The notes: generated by a model from the letters alone, not told the origin. 64,000 nucleotides of DNA from JAVJRN01 sp040218415 (GCA_040218415.1 JAVJRN010000081.1:1-64000); one strand, 5' to 3'; shown: positions 1 to 9,134, counted from the stretch's first letter. Program-made: numbers and translations.

Positions 1-90
1 GTCCACCTCTTTCCATTCCGAACAGAGAAGTTAAGCCCATCAGCGCTGATGGTACTGCCGTAACAGGTGGGAGAGTAAGTCGTTGCCAGT
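1..90 (+). rRNA. rrf: 5S ribosomal RNA, 3' portion (5' end outside window)
   Basis: The first bases match the conserved 5S core: CCACCT, then CATTCCGAACAGAGAAGTTAAG, and later GATGGTACTGC and AGGTGGGAGAGTA. The window starts inside the molecule, so roughly the first 25-30 bases are missing. It must be the last gene of an rRNA operon lying to the left, since a strong terminator follows within ten bases. The 3' end near 88-90 is approximate. Confidence 0.93.
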
Positions 91-99
91 TTATAATTA

Positions 100-128
100 G
101 GGTAAATCATTCGATTTACCCTTTTTTT
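100..128 (+). terminator. Rho-independent terminator of the rRNA operon
   Basis: A perfect 9-bp stem, GGGTAAATC (100-108) pairing with GATTTACCC (113-121), has a 4-base loop and is followed by seven T. It lies just after the 5S rRNA. Confidence 0.92.
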
Positions 129-369
129 ATGTCAAATGGACCGAATTACCAAATAGTTTAACTATTATGAAAACAACAGAACTGATTAAATAGGGTACAG
201 ATAAGCTTTTGTTCCTATCCTGTTTAATAGTTGGACTAGGTTAAAACAGGAAATGAAAAGGTTGCCTAAAGTACAGTTAGTCCCCATATCATTTAAGTCG
301 ACTTTTTACTTCATTATAGAATTTCCGCTTTAAAAATAATCCTGAGTCTTTTGTTACAAGGCTAAATTT
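129..369. other. Intergenic, no gene seen
   Basis: AT-rich spacer between the rRNA terminator and the 3' end of the photolyase-like gene on the minus strand. I see no convincing ORF, RNA gene or clear repeat here. Confidence 0.5.
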
Positions 370-1455
370 TCACCTTAATGTCTTTTTCGCCTTATTCCAA
401 AATTTGAAAAAAGAATCATAATAGCCTTGGATAGGAAACATCCAGTCGCGGTTCTCTTCAATTCCAATGTAATGGTTTAGTGGATGTTCCTTAAATATGA
501 ACTTCTTAATTTGATATTCTTTTTGCAATTCACTAAACTCCCCATAATAGACTTGAAGTGAGAGGATATTTTCCTTTCCCATATTTATCGCATATTCCAA
601 ATTTTTTACAGAAACTGGGTATTTTTTAAAAATAGATGGTTCAACTATGAAAACCCGATTGGCTACTTCTGATGAATGCCATAGCGGATCGAGATTATAG
701 TAATTATACAATATGGTAGGGACGGATTGGTCAATGTCAAGTTCCTTTGAAATGATATTGCTAGAGGCTAGCATAGGTATTTCTGTTTTTCCTAAGATTT
801 TTGGAAGAGGCATCTTGGCAATTTCCTCATAGGATTTATCTAAAAAGGTATGTTGATCTTCCGTGTGACAGTACCGATTGATGTTTTCTTGATTTGCAAT
901 ATATTTTTTAATGCTATTCGAACCAGCTGTCCATTGCCAGCTTAATGCATTACTCGCCCAATCTCCATCTTTAAGATGATAGTACATCCATTGAGCAGGC
1001 ACTTTCCAATGCGATTTACCATTGTTACAACAGATAGCGGCTATGTACATTCGCAAGTGGTTATGCAAATAGCCAGTATCGTAAAGTTGATCAATGGCTT
1101 TATCGATTGCTGTTATATTGGTTTTTGCCTCTAATATTGCCGAAGGCATTTCATGGTTTTGGACATCAGGCTGATCATGTTTTAAGTCGTGATCGATGCT
1201 GTCTTTTTTTGTTATCCATATTTGCTGCCAATAATCTCTCCAAGCTAATTCTTGGATGAATTTCTCACATTCACTGAAGGAATAACCTTTTTTAAAAAGG
1301 CTTTCCATCACAAATTTGGTAGATATAATGCCTCTAGAAATATAGGGTGACAGTAATGATACATCTCCATCGATATAGTTTCTTGACTTAGCATATCCAC
1401 GAGGATCGATCTCGTCGATTCTTTCAAGAATATCAGCGTATTTTAAAGAGAACAT
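370..1455 (-). CDS. Photolyase/cryptochrome-like FAD-binding protein with unusual domain order
   Basis: Residues about 1-205 resemble the helical FAD-binding half of DNA photolyases and cryptochromes, with LAWRDYWQQ, LHNHLRMYIA, DGDWASNALSWQW and AGSNSIKKY. A normal photolyase (about 430-480 aa) has an alpha/beta antenna domain in front of this. Here that front domain is absent, and residues about 250-340 (LDPLWHSSEVANRVFIVEP, then HPLNHYIG) look like a degenerate version of it placed after the FAD domain. FAD binding is likely; DNA repair activity is uncertain because part of the usual active site comes from the missing arrangement. The ATG directly abuts the stop of the upstream DUF2805 gene, so the two are probably co-translated. 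It could be a light sensor rather than a repair enzyme. Confidence 0.8.
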   Translation of the reverse strand: MFSLKYADILERIDEIDPRGYAKSRNYIDGDVSLLSPYISRGIISTKFVMESLFKKGYSFSECEKFIQELAWRDYWQQIWITKKDSIDHDLKHDQPDVQNHEMPSAILEAKTNITAIDKAIDQLYDTGYLHNHLRMYIAAICCNNGKSHWKVPAQWMYYHLKDGDWASNALSWQWTAGSNSIKKYIANQENINRYCHTEDQHTFLDKSYEEIAKMPLPKILGKTEIPMLASSNIISKELDIDQSVPTILYNYYNLDPLWHSSEVANRVFIVEPSIFKKYPVSVKNLEYAINMGKENILSLQVYYGEFSELQKEYQIKKFIFKEHPLNHYIGIEENRDWMFPIQGYYDSFFKFWNKAKKTLR

Positions 1456-1743
1456 TTAGCGCTTTGGTATTTTATTTAGCGAGATAGATTTTTGACGAGA
1501 GCATTTGAACCTTTCTATGTCGGAGGTTCTTTTATTCAAATGTTTTTTACTGACTCCTTGATTCACTCTTTTTCTCCAAAGTTTAAAACTCGATTGCTTA
1601 AGTTCTTTACGCATAAGAGAAATTATAACTTTCTCCGGAATGGAGAATTGAGCCTCGATAGCTTCGAAAGGAGTGCGGTCTTCCCACGCCATTTCTATGA
1701 TTCGGTCTATCTCTCTATCTGTTAGATCCATTGTCGTTTTCAT
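1456..1743 (-). CDS. DUF2805 / TIGR03643 family small protein
   Basis: 95 aa. The conserved N-terminal part contains DREIDRIIEMAWEDRTPFEAI and then EKVIISLMRKELKQSSFKLWRKRV, the pattern of the TIGR03643 (DUF2805) family, typically about 90 aa and frequent in marine bacteria. The first part resembles a helix-turn-helix fold. The C-terminus is rich in Lys and Arg, so nucleic-acid contact is plausible but unproven. The stop codon is immediately followed by the ATG of the photolyase-like gene with no spacer, which suggests a shared function or regulation, for example in light or UV responses. Confidence 0.8.
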   Translation of the reverse strand: MKTTMDLTDREIDRIIEMAWEDRTPFEAIEAQFSIPEKVIISLMRKELKQSSFKLWRKRVNQGVSKKHLNKRTSDIERFKCSRQKSISLNKIPKR

Positions 1744-1871
1744 ACATTTATTAATGTGAAATGAGGAAGATTGTTTTCTTAAATCACATAACTAGAAGAG
1801 ACTTATTAATTTATCATAAAAATATGCCCATGAAATGATGTGCACGCTCAACCATTTATTACTTTCGTCAA

Positions 1872-3791
1872 ATGTTTCAATTTCTGAATCAATCATCGGT
1901 ATGGATGCTTTCATTGGTTTTTATTCCGATCATTATTCATTTCTTCAATTTCAAAAGACGTAAAAAAATATTTTTTACGAATATTTGGTTTCTACAATCG
2001 GTTAGAAATAAAACAAAATCTTATTCTACACTTAAAAAGCTAGTCGTACTCTTTTTGAGAATACTTTTTATTGTCTGGGCGGTCATTGCAATACTCGATC
2101 CTATATTAAATGATAGCTTATCGGATGCTAGGCAATCAGAGGTTTCTTATCTGGATACTTCTCCGAGTATGAGTATGACAAATGACAAAAACCTTACATT
2201 GCTTGAAGAGGGTTACGATTTTTTGAAATTAGGGGAAATGGAGAAAGGATCGCTCATTACTAATCAAAATGTGTATACAAGCATTGATAGGGTGAAATCT
2301 GATTTTGGGACTGATGGTCTACAAAATGATTACAAACTTATCAATGACCGATTGACCGCTAAGTACTCATCTAGCCAATGGATTTCAGATTTTCAGAAAA
2401 ATAACGGTGAAATAGAGAAAATACTCAATGATTCTTCACATCAATATGAGCTAGTTCTTGTGCCGCAAAACGCAAGCACCAATTTATTTATTGATAGTGT
2501 TTTCTTATCAAAACCTATTGGCTATGGAACCTCCAATTCGCTAGAGATAATTTTATCAAATTCTGGAGATACCCAGTTTGAGAACCAGATTTTAACTGTT
2601 GAAAAGGATAAGAGACAATTGGCAACCATTCCATTTTCTATCAAGGCCAATTCCCTTGAAAAGGTTGTGTTAAATCTGAGTGAAAATGAGGATTTGTCAG
2701 GCAATTATAAGCTTGTTCTAAATGACGCATCTGTAACTTTTGACAATCAATTTTATTTTAGCATTCAAAGTCCTGAAAAAATAGCTGTTACGATTATCAG
2801 TTTTGATGAACCAAATAAGTATTTGATAAGTGCTCTGGGAAACAATGAAATATTTGTTTTGGAATCTAAAAACATCACAGAAGTGTCCAATGAGGACATT
2901 CAGAAAAGTAATTTTTTAATATTGGATCATCTGCAGAAAATTCCTGACTGGATTATTTCGGAATTAGATAATTATATCGGATCCATATTGGTAGTCCCGT
3001 CGACTGATTTTGATGAAAATTCTTACCGCTCTTTACTCAAGTCGTCGATGGACATAAAAAAGGAGATGAGCAAGACCAATATTTCTTCACAGTCTCTAAA
3101 TAATCCAATATTCAATGGACTTTTTAAAGGCTATGAACGATTATCGCTTCCTTTTTTCAGCAGAGAAATACTGCCAAAGAGTAATTTATATTCGACAGTA
3201 ATCGATGGGGTGAATGGCGATAACTATCTGACGAGAAATGATAATTTATTCTTTTTGGGCTCAGAGTTGAATAAAAGTAAAACGAACATCATGGATCATG
3301 CCTTTTTTGTGCCTTTGATTTACGCTATCGCACAAGATGGAGTGAGTAATTCTGAAATGTTTTATCGAATTGGACAAAAGCAAATGGTCATAAAACAGCC
3401 AAATGATAATTTAACGCTCGTCAGTTTAATAAACTCCTCTGATAATTTCGTTCTCAACTACCGGGAAGATGGTGGAAATCTAATTTTGGATATTCCCGAG
3501 GATATAAGTTCTCCGGGTTTATATTACTTGGTTCAGGAAAATGATACGTTAGCTGCCATTTCTATGAACTACCCAAAGGCGGAATCGAACATGGATTATT
3601 ATACTGTAGAAGAATTGAGAACGGCATTTGGTGGCCGAAATAATGTGAGTGTTTCATCTATTAATGAAGCCACACTTAGCAAAGAATCGGTGATACTTAG
3701 TAAAGATGAAATTCCTTTATGGAAGTATGCATTAGTTTTGGCTATAGTTTTTTTATTGGCGGAAGCTTTTGTTTTAAGGTTTGTAAAATGA
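1872..3791 (+). CDS. BatA-domain membrane protein
   Basis: 639 aa. The N-terminal about 80 residues match the BatA (aerotolerance N-terminal) domain: two membrane segments at about 9-25 and 57-78 separated by a basic stretch (FNFKRRKKIFFTN). Next come a von Willebrand-A-like piece with a DTSPSM motif (D-x-S-x-S, MIDAS-like) near residue 95, then a long extracytoplasmic region with an immunoglobulin-like part and a part near 355-385 that may be amidotransferase-like, and a final membrane segment at about 617-636. Members are common in Bacteroidota beside a dihydroorotase gene, as here. The biochemical role of this type is unknown. A weak promoter-like TACTTTCG lies at 1860-1867 just ahead of the ATG. 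Confidence 0.82.
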   Translation: MFQFLNQSSVWMLSLVFIPIIIHFFNFKRRKKIFFTNIWFLQSVRNKTKSYSTLKKLVVLFLRILFIVWAVIAILDPILNDSLSDARQSEVSYLDTSPSMSMTNDKNLTLLEEGYDFLKLGEMEKGSLITNQNVYTSIDRVKSDFGTDGLQNDYKLINDRLTAKYSSSQWISDFQKNNGEIEKILNDSSHQYELVLVPQNASTNLFIDSVFLSKPIGYGTSNSLEIILSNSGDTQFENQILTVEKDKRQLATIPFSIKANSLEKVVLNLSENEDLSGNYKLVLNDASVTFDNQFYFSIQSPEKIAVTIISFDEPNKYLISALGNNEIFVLESKNITEVSNEDIQKSNFLILDHLQKIPDWIISELDNYIGSILVVPSTDFDENSYRSLLKSSMDIKKEMSKTNISSQSLNNPIFNGLFKGYERLSLPFFSREILPKSNLYSTVIDGVNGDNYLTRNDNLFFLGSELNKSKTNIMDHAFFVPLIYAIAQDGVSNSEMFYRIGQKQMVIKQPNDNLTLVSLINSSDNFVLNYREDGGNLILDIPEDISSPGLYYLVQENDTLAAISMNYPKAESNMDYYTVEELRTAFGGRNNVSVSSINEATLSKESVILSKDEIPLWKYALVLAIVFLLAEAFVLRFVK

Positions 3792-3816
3792 GATCAATCA
3801 CTCAATACAGCGAATT

Positions 3817-3849
3817 TTGATTAACAAAAATACCCAGTTGATAAATTTG
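3817..3849 (+). promoter_or_regulatory. Bacteroidota-type promoter for the dihydroorotase-like gene
   Basis: TTG at 3817-3819, a 22-base spacer, then TAAATTTG at 3842-3849, matching the -33/-7 consensus (TTG / TAnnTTTG). The start codon follows 29 bases further on. Confidence 0.55.
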
Positions 3850-3878
3850 ACGAAAGAAATGAACTTGAGGGTCTAATA

Positions 3879-5132
3879 ATGAGGCATTTACTAAAAAATC
3901 TAAAGATAATTGGCGAAGGATACTTCAATCACGATGAGCTAGTTGATATCTGCATCGAAGATGGCATAATATCAGCTATTGGGACTTTGGATATGACTGC
4001 TGATCTGTCTATTAATCTCAAGGGTTGTGTTTGTACCAATGGATTGTTCGATACCTCGGCTTTATTGACAGATCCTGGATTTGAGCACAAAGAAGATGCT
4101 TACAGCATTACAGAAAGTGCGTTGGCGGGTGGTTTCACAGGTATTTGTCTTTTACCCAACACTTTTCCATTGATACAAACAAAGGGGGAGGTAAAGCAAC
4201 TTTTAAATAATAGTACCAAAGTAAGTTTTCATCCTTTTGCTGCGCTATCAGAGGACACCCTAGGGGAAAATCTAACGGAGATTCTGGATTTAAACGATGC
4301 AGGAGCCATTGCATTTACGGATGGAATAAACCCGATTTGGAATTCAGAATTACTGTTGAAAGGGCTACAGTACGTTTCAAAATTCGACGGATTGATAGTT
4401 CAAAGACCTAATGACATTCACTTAAGCAAGCATACACATATGCATGAAGGGCCAGTAAGCACTTCTTTGGGAATAAAAGGTGTACCGAGGCTGTCAGAGG
4501 AAGTTGTGATCAAACGAGATATTGATATTTTAAAATACGCTGGAGGGCGCCTTCATTTTAGTCAGATTTCTAGTGAAGGCTCAGTACAAATTATCAGAAA
4601 AGCTAAGGAAGAAGGACTGAATGTGACCTGCGATGTTAATTTTCATCATTTAATATTTACAGATGAAGATTTGCGAGATTATGATACTCATTACAAGTTT
4701 GATCCACCTTTAAGAGAATCAATGGATAGACATGCCCTTATCGAGGGTTTGAAAGATGATACTATTGATGCGATTTGCTCAGGTCATTTGCCGCATGATT
4801 TAGAAAGTAAGCAGTTAGAGTTTGATTTAGCAGATTTTGGCGCCATTGGGCTGCAAGTGGTTACAGCGGCGCTTAATACTCATTTACCAGAACTAGAACT
4901 TACGCTACTTTTCAATAAGCTTTCAGCAAGTGCACGCAATATATTTAAGCTAAGCCAATCAGAAATATCTGTTGGGCAAAAGGCTAACCTGAATATATTC
5001 GATCCGAGTATTTCTTGGAAGTTTGATAGCAAAACATGCTTATCAAAAAGCAGAAATTCTCCTTTTATGAACCAATCACTCAAAGGAAAGACTGTCGGGG
5101 TTTTTGTTAATGGGGTTTATTATGAAATTTAG
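3879..5132 (+). CDS. Dihydroorotase-like protein, probably catalytically inactive (PyrX type)
   Basis: 417 aa, with the size and overall pattern of class I dihydroorotases: DPGFEHKED near 68, a late FHHL motif and a C-terminal beta region. Key metal-site residues are missing. The H-x-H motif is replaced by DTSALL (D58 kept, the two His positions are S60 and L62). The His of the HxS motif is Gln at about 229 (FSQIS). The catalytic Asp in the usual TDHAPH is Gly302 (SGHLPH). Known inactive homologues (PyrC'/PyrX) help assemble aspartate transcarbamoylase, so a structural role in pyrimidine synthesis is a reasonable inference. A promoter precedes it, and it sits after a BatA gene as in many relatives. 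It would usually be annotated pyrC, which could mislead. Confidence 0.85.
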   Translation: MRHLLKNLKIIGEGYFNHDELVDICIEDGIISAIGTLDMTADLSINLKGCVCTNGLFDTSALLTDPGFEHKEDAYSITESALAGGFTGICLLPNTFPLIQTKGEVKQLLNNSTKVSFHPFAALSEDTLGENLTEILDLNDAGAIAFTDGINPIWNSELLLKGLQYVSKFDGLIVQRPNDIHLSKHTHMHEGPVSTSLGIKGVPRLSEEVVIKRDIDILKYAGGRLHFSQISSEGSVQIIRKAKEEGLNVTCDVNFHHLIFTDEDLRDYDTHYKFDPPLRESMDRHALIEGLKDDTIDAICSGHLPHDLESKQLEFDLADFGAIGLQVVTAALNTHLPELELTLLFNKLSASARNIFKLSQSEISVGQKANLNIFDPSISWKFDSKTCLSKSRNSPFMNQSLKGKTVGVFVNGVYYEI

Positions 5133-5191
5133 GATTTTAAATTTTAGCCTACATCAGTCATTATTATCAATGTTTAAAATAGCTAGCAGCC

Positions 5192-5701
5192 ATGTTTAAA
5201 ATTTCAATCAGCTATGGTCTGGCATGTGGTCTATTTTTACTTCTGCTATTTTACGCAAGTTCATTGGTAGGTATAGATCCTTTCATCAACCTCATCCACT
5301 TCTTCTTTGATGCTGTCCTCATTGCTATTTTCGTTGCTATCGCGTCGCTCGATTTTAAACGGAAAGTTGAAAACCGAATTTTTCATTTTTGGCAAGGAAT
5401 GACTTTGGGCTTTGGTGTTTACCTTACGGCCACAATCATTTTCGTATTGGGTTTGTCACTGATCATTTATTTTCAGGAAGATATTGTAATAAACTACCAT
5501 ATAGATGCTACTAAGTTCTTAGAGGAAAGAAAAGATATTTATATTGAAGAGTTTGGAAACTCAGGTTACGAAAATCAAATAAATGCGATTGAGCGTACGA
5601 GTGCTTTTGATTTAGTGAAAAGTATGACTACCAAAAAAATGATCACTGGATTTTTAATTACCCCTTTAATTGCCATAATTTTAAGAAAGAAACCTAAATA
5701 A
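5192..5701 (+). CDS. DUF4199 membrane protein
   Basis: 169 aa. Predicted membrane segments lie at about 7-25, 35-52, 65-90 and near the C-terminus (about 148-163), with a soluble charged loop (about 95-145) between the third and fourth. This is the DUF4199 layout found in Bacteroidota; function unknown. The next gene is a second DUF4199 protein only 7 bases downstream, so they probably form an operon and perhaps a heteromer. The first codons are partly duplicated just upstream (ATGTTTAAAAT at 5170 and again at 5192), and the first copy opens a nine-codon reading frame overlapping this start. Confidence 0.78.
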   Translation: MFKISISYGLACGLFLLLLFYASSLVGIDPFINLIHFFFDAVLIAIFVAIASLDFKRKVENRIFHFWQGMTLGFGVYLTATIIFVLGLSLIIYFQEDIVINYHIDATKFLEERKDIYIEEFGNSGYENQINAIERTSAFDLVKSMTTKKMITGFLITPLIAIILRKKPK

Positions 5702-5708
5702 CAAAACA

Positions 5709-6230
5709 ATGGAAGAGACAAAAGACGTATCAGTAAAGAGTGTAGCGATCAAGTATGGCTTAATTAATGCCTTCTTGTCGATCATCTTTTTTTTAGCAGT
5801 TGATTTAGCAGGACAGGCAGGTAATCAATCATTATCTTGGTTTGGTATAGTCATTTCAGGAGCGGTTATTTATTTTGCTCATAGGGAGTTTTTGTCGGGA
5901 GGAGATAATTACATGAGCTATAGCCAAGGATTAGGTATCGGTACCCTTCTTAGTTTAGTAAATGGTGTTATTTCAGGACTATTCACTTACCTCTATGTTA
6001 CATTTGTGAATACATCTTTTATAGATGCAGTCAGAGAGAAATCTCGGATGGACTTAGAGGAGCAAGGTTTATCAGATGCTCAAATAGATCAAGCAATGAG
6101 TTTCTCTGAAAGCTTTACAACTCCAATAGCCCTGGCTATTATAGGAATTATTAGCTCTGTATTTCTTGGTTTCATTATATCACTAATTATTTCTGCAATT
6201 ACCAAGAAAAACAGGCCAGAATTTCAATAA
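5709..6230 (+). CDS. DUF4199 membrane protein
   Basis: 173 aa. Four membrane segments (about 15-30, 38-55, 75-98, 140-163) surround an acidic/basic loop at about 105-135. Same family and architecture as the preceding gene. It begins 7 bases after its neighbour's stop and ends 6 bases before the GTG of a glycosyltransferase, so the two DUF4199 genes and two GT2 genes look like one operon. In many Bacteroidota such a pair lies next to GT2 genes, which hints at an envelope role; this is inference only. Confidence 0.78.
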   Translation: MEETKDVSVKSVAIKYGLINAFLSIIFFLAVDLAGQAGNQSLSWFGIVISGAVIYFAHREFLSGGDNYMSYSQGLGIGTLLSLVNGVISGLFTYLYVTFVNTSFIDAVREKSRMDLEEQGLSDAQIDQAMSFSESFTTPIALAIIGIISSVFLGFIISLIISAITKKNRPEFQ

Positions 6231-6236
6231 ACGCTA

Positions 6237-7214
6237 GTGCCCGATAACAAACTAAGCCTTACTGTTTTAATACCTGTTTTCAACGAGGACGAATCCTTAC
6301 CTGAGCTCTATGAGTGGGTCAAGAGTGTTGTATTGAAAAACGATATCTCGCATGAAATTCTTTTTATAGACGATGGTAGTGACGATGACTCTTGGCGGGT
6401 GATCGAAGGTTTCTCGGCAAGCGACTCAAATGTCAGAGCTTATAGGTTTACGCGTAATTATGGTAAATCTGCTGCCTTACAAATGGGCTTTCAAAATGCT
6501 GAAGGTGATATTGTGATCACGCTTGATGCTGATCTCCAAGATAGTCCTGACGAAATACCGGCATTGATGAAAATGATCAATGAAGAGAAATACCACCTGG
6601 TTTCAGGATGGAAAAAGAAGCGGCATGATCCATTAGAAAAGAGAATTCCTTCGAAATTTTTTAATGGAGTAACATCCAAAGTATCTGGGATCAAACTACA
6701 TGATTTTAACTGTGGTCTTAAAGCCTATAAGCGTCAAGTAGTGAAGTCGATAACACTTTACGGAGAGATGCATCGATATATTCCATTGTTAGCGAAATGG
6801 AATGGTTTTAATCGAATTGGTGAGAAAGTAGTAGAACATAGAGCAAGGAAATACGGAACAACGAAGTTTGGTTTCAGAAGATATTTGACTGGCTTTCTTG
6901 ATTTACTCTCAGTTATTTTTGTCACACGTTTCAGAAAGAACCCAATGCATTTTTTTGGCGCTTTGGGCACTGTGTCCTTTTTATTTGGATTTTTTGTTAC
7001 AGTTTGGGTTATTGGTGAAAAGATTTACCGTTTGTATTATCAATTGCCTCATCTCCGCGATGTTGTGGAGCAGCCTTTGTTCTACTTGGCTTTGGTAGCA
7101 TTGATTGTTGGTGTTCAGCTTTTTTTAGCGGGCTTTTTAGGGGAAATGGTAATGATGACTGGATCGAACAAAACTGACTTTTTGATTTCAGATCAAATTG
7201 GTGATGAGTCCTAA
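6237..7214 (+). CDS. GT2 family glycosyltransferase (DPM1/GtrB-like), membrane anchored
   Basis: 325 aa with a GTG start, chosen because the N-terminal strand (LSLTVLIPVFNEDESLPEL) needs it. It has a GT-A fold: DDGSDDDSW near residue 44, DADLQDSP near 98 (the metal-binding DxD region) and FNCGLKAYKR near 158. Two membrane segments lie at about 235-262 and 275-305. This matches enzymes that transfer a sugar to polyprenyl phosphate (dolichol-phosphate mannose synthase, bactoprenol glucosyltransferase). The sugar cannot be read from the sequence. It overlaps the next GT2 gene by 11 bases. Confidence 0.9.
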   Translation: MPDNKLSLTVLIPVFNEDESLPELYEWVKSVVLKNDISHEILFIDDGSDDDSWRVIEGFSASDSNVRAYRFTRNYGKSAALQMGFQNAEGDIVITLDADLQDSPDEIPALMKMINEEKYHLVSGWKKKRHDPLEKRIPSKFFNGVTSKVSGIKLHDFNCGLKAYKRQVVKSITLYGEMHRYIPLLAKWNGFNRIGEKVVEHRARKYGTTKFGFRRYLTGFLDLLSVIFVTRFRKNPMHFFGALGTVSFLFGFFVTVWVIGEKIYRLYYQLPHLRDVVEQPLFYLALVALIVGVQLFLAGFLGEMVMMTGSNKTDFLISDQIGDES

Positions 7215-8202
7215 GTACTCCATTGTCATTCCTGTATATAATAGACCAGATGAGCTCGATGAGTTGTTATCATCATTAACTTTTCAGACATTTCAAGATT
7301 TTGAAGTGATAGTCGTTGAGGATGGCTCAAGTATTTCATCCGAACACATCATAGAGAAGTATGCCGCTGAGTTGACCATTTACTATTATAAGAAAGAAAA
7401 CGGAGGGCAAGGTTTTGCAAGAAACCATGGTTATGAAAGAGCAAATGGTGAATATTTTATCGTATTTGACTCAGACTGTATCATTCCGACGCATTATCTC
7501 GAAGTAGTGAATAATTACTTGTTAGAAAATCGAGCTGATGCATTTGGAGGCCCTGACGCGGCACATCCAAGTTTTAGTCTGCTCCAGAAAGCAATCAGCT
7601 ATACCATGACTTCTGTTTTTACTACAGGCGGAATAAGAGGAAGAAAACAGCACATAGGGACTTTCCATCCTCGTAGCTTTAACATGGGAATCAGTAGAGA
7701 GGTTTATGATAAGACCAAAGGCTACATTATCCCATTTATGGGTGAGGATATGGAGTTTAGTACACGCATTGTAAGAAGTGGCTTTCGAAGTGTGCTTATT
7801 CCTTCGGCATTCGTTTATCACAAAAGGCGCACAAGCATCATGCAGTTTTATAAGCAATTAAAGTATTTTGGCAGGGCAAGAATAAATATTAGCCGATTTC
7901 ACTCTAATCAAATCAGAGTCATCCATTTGTTCCCTCTTTTTTTTACGTTAGGTTGGATTGTTTCTATTTGCTTGAGCTTGCTCGACTTATCGCTAGGCTA
8001 TTTTGGATTGGCTTGCTATGCTGTTTATTTACTTTTCATTTTTTTTGGTTGCCTTTTTACTTATTCTGCCCTTGGAGCAGCTATTTTGGCTCCATTTATT
8101 ACGCTTATTCAAATGTTGGGTTACGCCTATGGTCTTGTCTACGAGTGGTTTAGGAAGCTTAGAGGGATTAATCCGAATACAAAATATATCGACATTTATT
8201 AG
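7204..8202 (+). CDS. GT2 family glycosyltransferase, membrane anchored
   Basis: 332 aa from the ATG at 7204 (an in-frame TTG at 7198 is possible but less likely). GT-A fold: YSIVIPVYNRPDEL at the start, EDGSS near 40, GGQGFARNHGYERA near 68 and DSDCIIP near 93. The acceptor half has GEDMEFSTRI near 183, the usual general-base ED motif. Two or three membrane segments follow at about 240-310. The start overlaps the end of the preceding GT2 gene, so they are translationally coupled and probably act on the same glycan or lipid-linked sugar. Confidence 0.88.
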   Translation: MSPKYSIVIPVYNRPDELDELLSSLTFQTFQDFEVIVVEDGSSISSEHIIEKYAAELTIYYYKKENGGQGFARNHGYERANGEYFIVFDSDCIIPTHYLEVVNNYLLENRADAFGGPDAAHPSFSLLQKAISYTMTSVFTTGGIRGRKQHIGTFHPRSFNMGISREVYDKTKGYIIPFMGEDMEFSTRIVRSGFRSVLIPSAFVYHKRRTSIMQFYKQLKYFGRARINISRFHSNQIRVIHLFPLFFTLGWIVSICLSLLDLSLGYFGLACYAVYLLFIFFGCLFTYSALGAAILAPFITLIQMLGYAYGLVYEWFRKLRGINPNTKYIDIY

Positions 8203-8972
8203 ATGGATTTCTTTTCTACCCTGAAGATGATTTCATTTTCAGGTAGGGCATATAGTTTAACCTCTTTCTCGCTCAATTCACCGATAAATTGTTCTTCATG
8301 TACTTTAAATCCTGATGAAGCAAGCCGTTTCCCATAGTCTTTCCCATACATTCTTACATGGTCGTCTTGCCCAAAATGTTTTTCTCTTTCTTTTGGATCT
8401 GTGATGGAATCATCGATGTAGGTTTTTTCCTTTAGTGGGTAGAAGAAAGGAACTTGCAGAATAGCCCAACCTCCAGGTTTTAACACTCGATTCATTTCCT
8501 TCATAGCTTTGATATCATCGGCAACATGTTCTAGCACATGATTACAAAATATTACGTCGAAGGTGTTGTCTTCAAATGGGATGTCATGTATATCCATTTT
8601 GACCTTTGCCAAGGGAGATTCGATATCGCCAGTAATGTAATCGAGTTGGGGCAATGCTTCAAACCGGTCCATGAAACTAAGTTCTGGTGCAATGTGTAGC
8701 ATTTTTCTTTTTGCAGTGAAGAAGTCTGTTTTTCTCTGAAGAAAAAGCCAGATGAGCCTATGCCTTTCCAAAGCCAGACAGCTTGGGCACAATGCATTAA
8801 GCCTAGATTTTCTGCCATAGGGGAGAAATTTTTTAAATTCAGAATCACAAACAGGGCATTTTACGCCTTTTCCACGATAAAAAATGGCTAGAAAACGTAA
8901 TCCATAATGACTAAAAAGTTGAAGGTATTTTCTTGGAATGTTTCTTAAAAGAAAACTGATAATTGCTTTCAC
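8199..8972 (-). CDS. SAM-dependent class I methyltransferase with N-terminal zinc-ribbon-like part
   Basis: 257 aa with a GTG start (no in-frame ATG nearby). Residues about 37-66 hold CPVC and CPSC pairs, like a small zinc ribbon. The Rossmann methyltransferase domain follows: LHIAPE (about 93), DIHDIPFEDNTFDVIFCNHV (about 126-145), HVADD and VLKPGGWAILQVPF (about 163-176). It is a Methyltransf_11 type; the substrate is unknown. It ends four bases inside the convergent glycosyltransferase gene, so a carbohydrate or lipid substrate is possible but not shown. Confidence 0.85.
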   Translation of the reverse strand: MKAIISFLLRNIPRKYLQLFSHYGLRFLAIFYRGKGVKCPVCDSEFKKFLPYGRKSRLNALCPSCLALERHRLIWLFLQRKTDFFTAKRKMLHIAPELSFMDRFEALPQLDYITGDIESPLAKVKMDIHDIPFEDNTFDVIFCNHVLEHVADDIKAMKEMNRVLKPGGWAILQVPFFYPLKEKTYIDDSITDPKEREKHFGQDDHVRMYGKDYGKRLASSGFKVHEEQFIGELSEKEVKLYALPENEIIFRVEKKSI

Positions 8973-9134
8973 TATGCTCTGTTTATTAAGTTTTTCTGGA
9001 TCAGAAAGTGCAAATATATTATTGTTGGGCGTTCCCTGCTACAGAATATATTATTTGCTCAAATCATTATTTTTAAAGTATTCCACTAAGACTATTCAAT
9101 ATTGATTAATTTTCAGCAACAGTGAGAGAGAATC

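Noticed and set aside
7522..7857. 111-codon minus-strand ORF
   Set aside because: Antisense within the glycosyltransferase gene, with no signal of its own.
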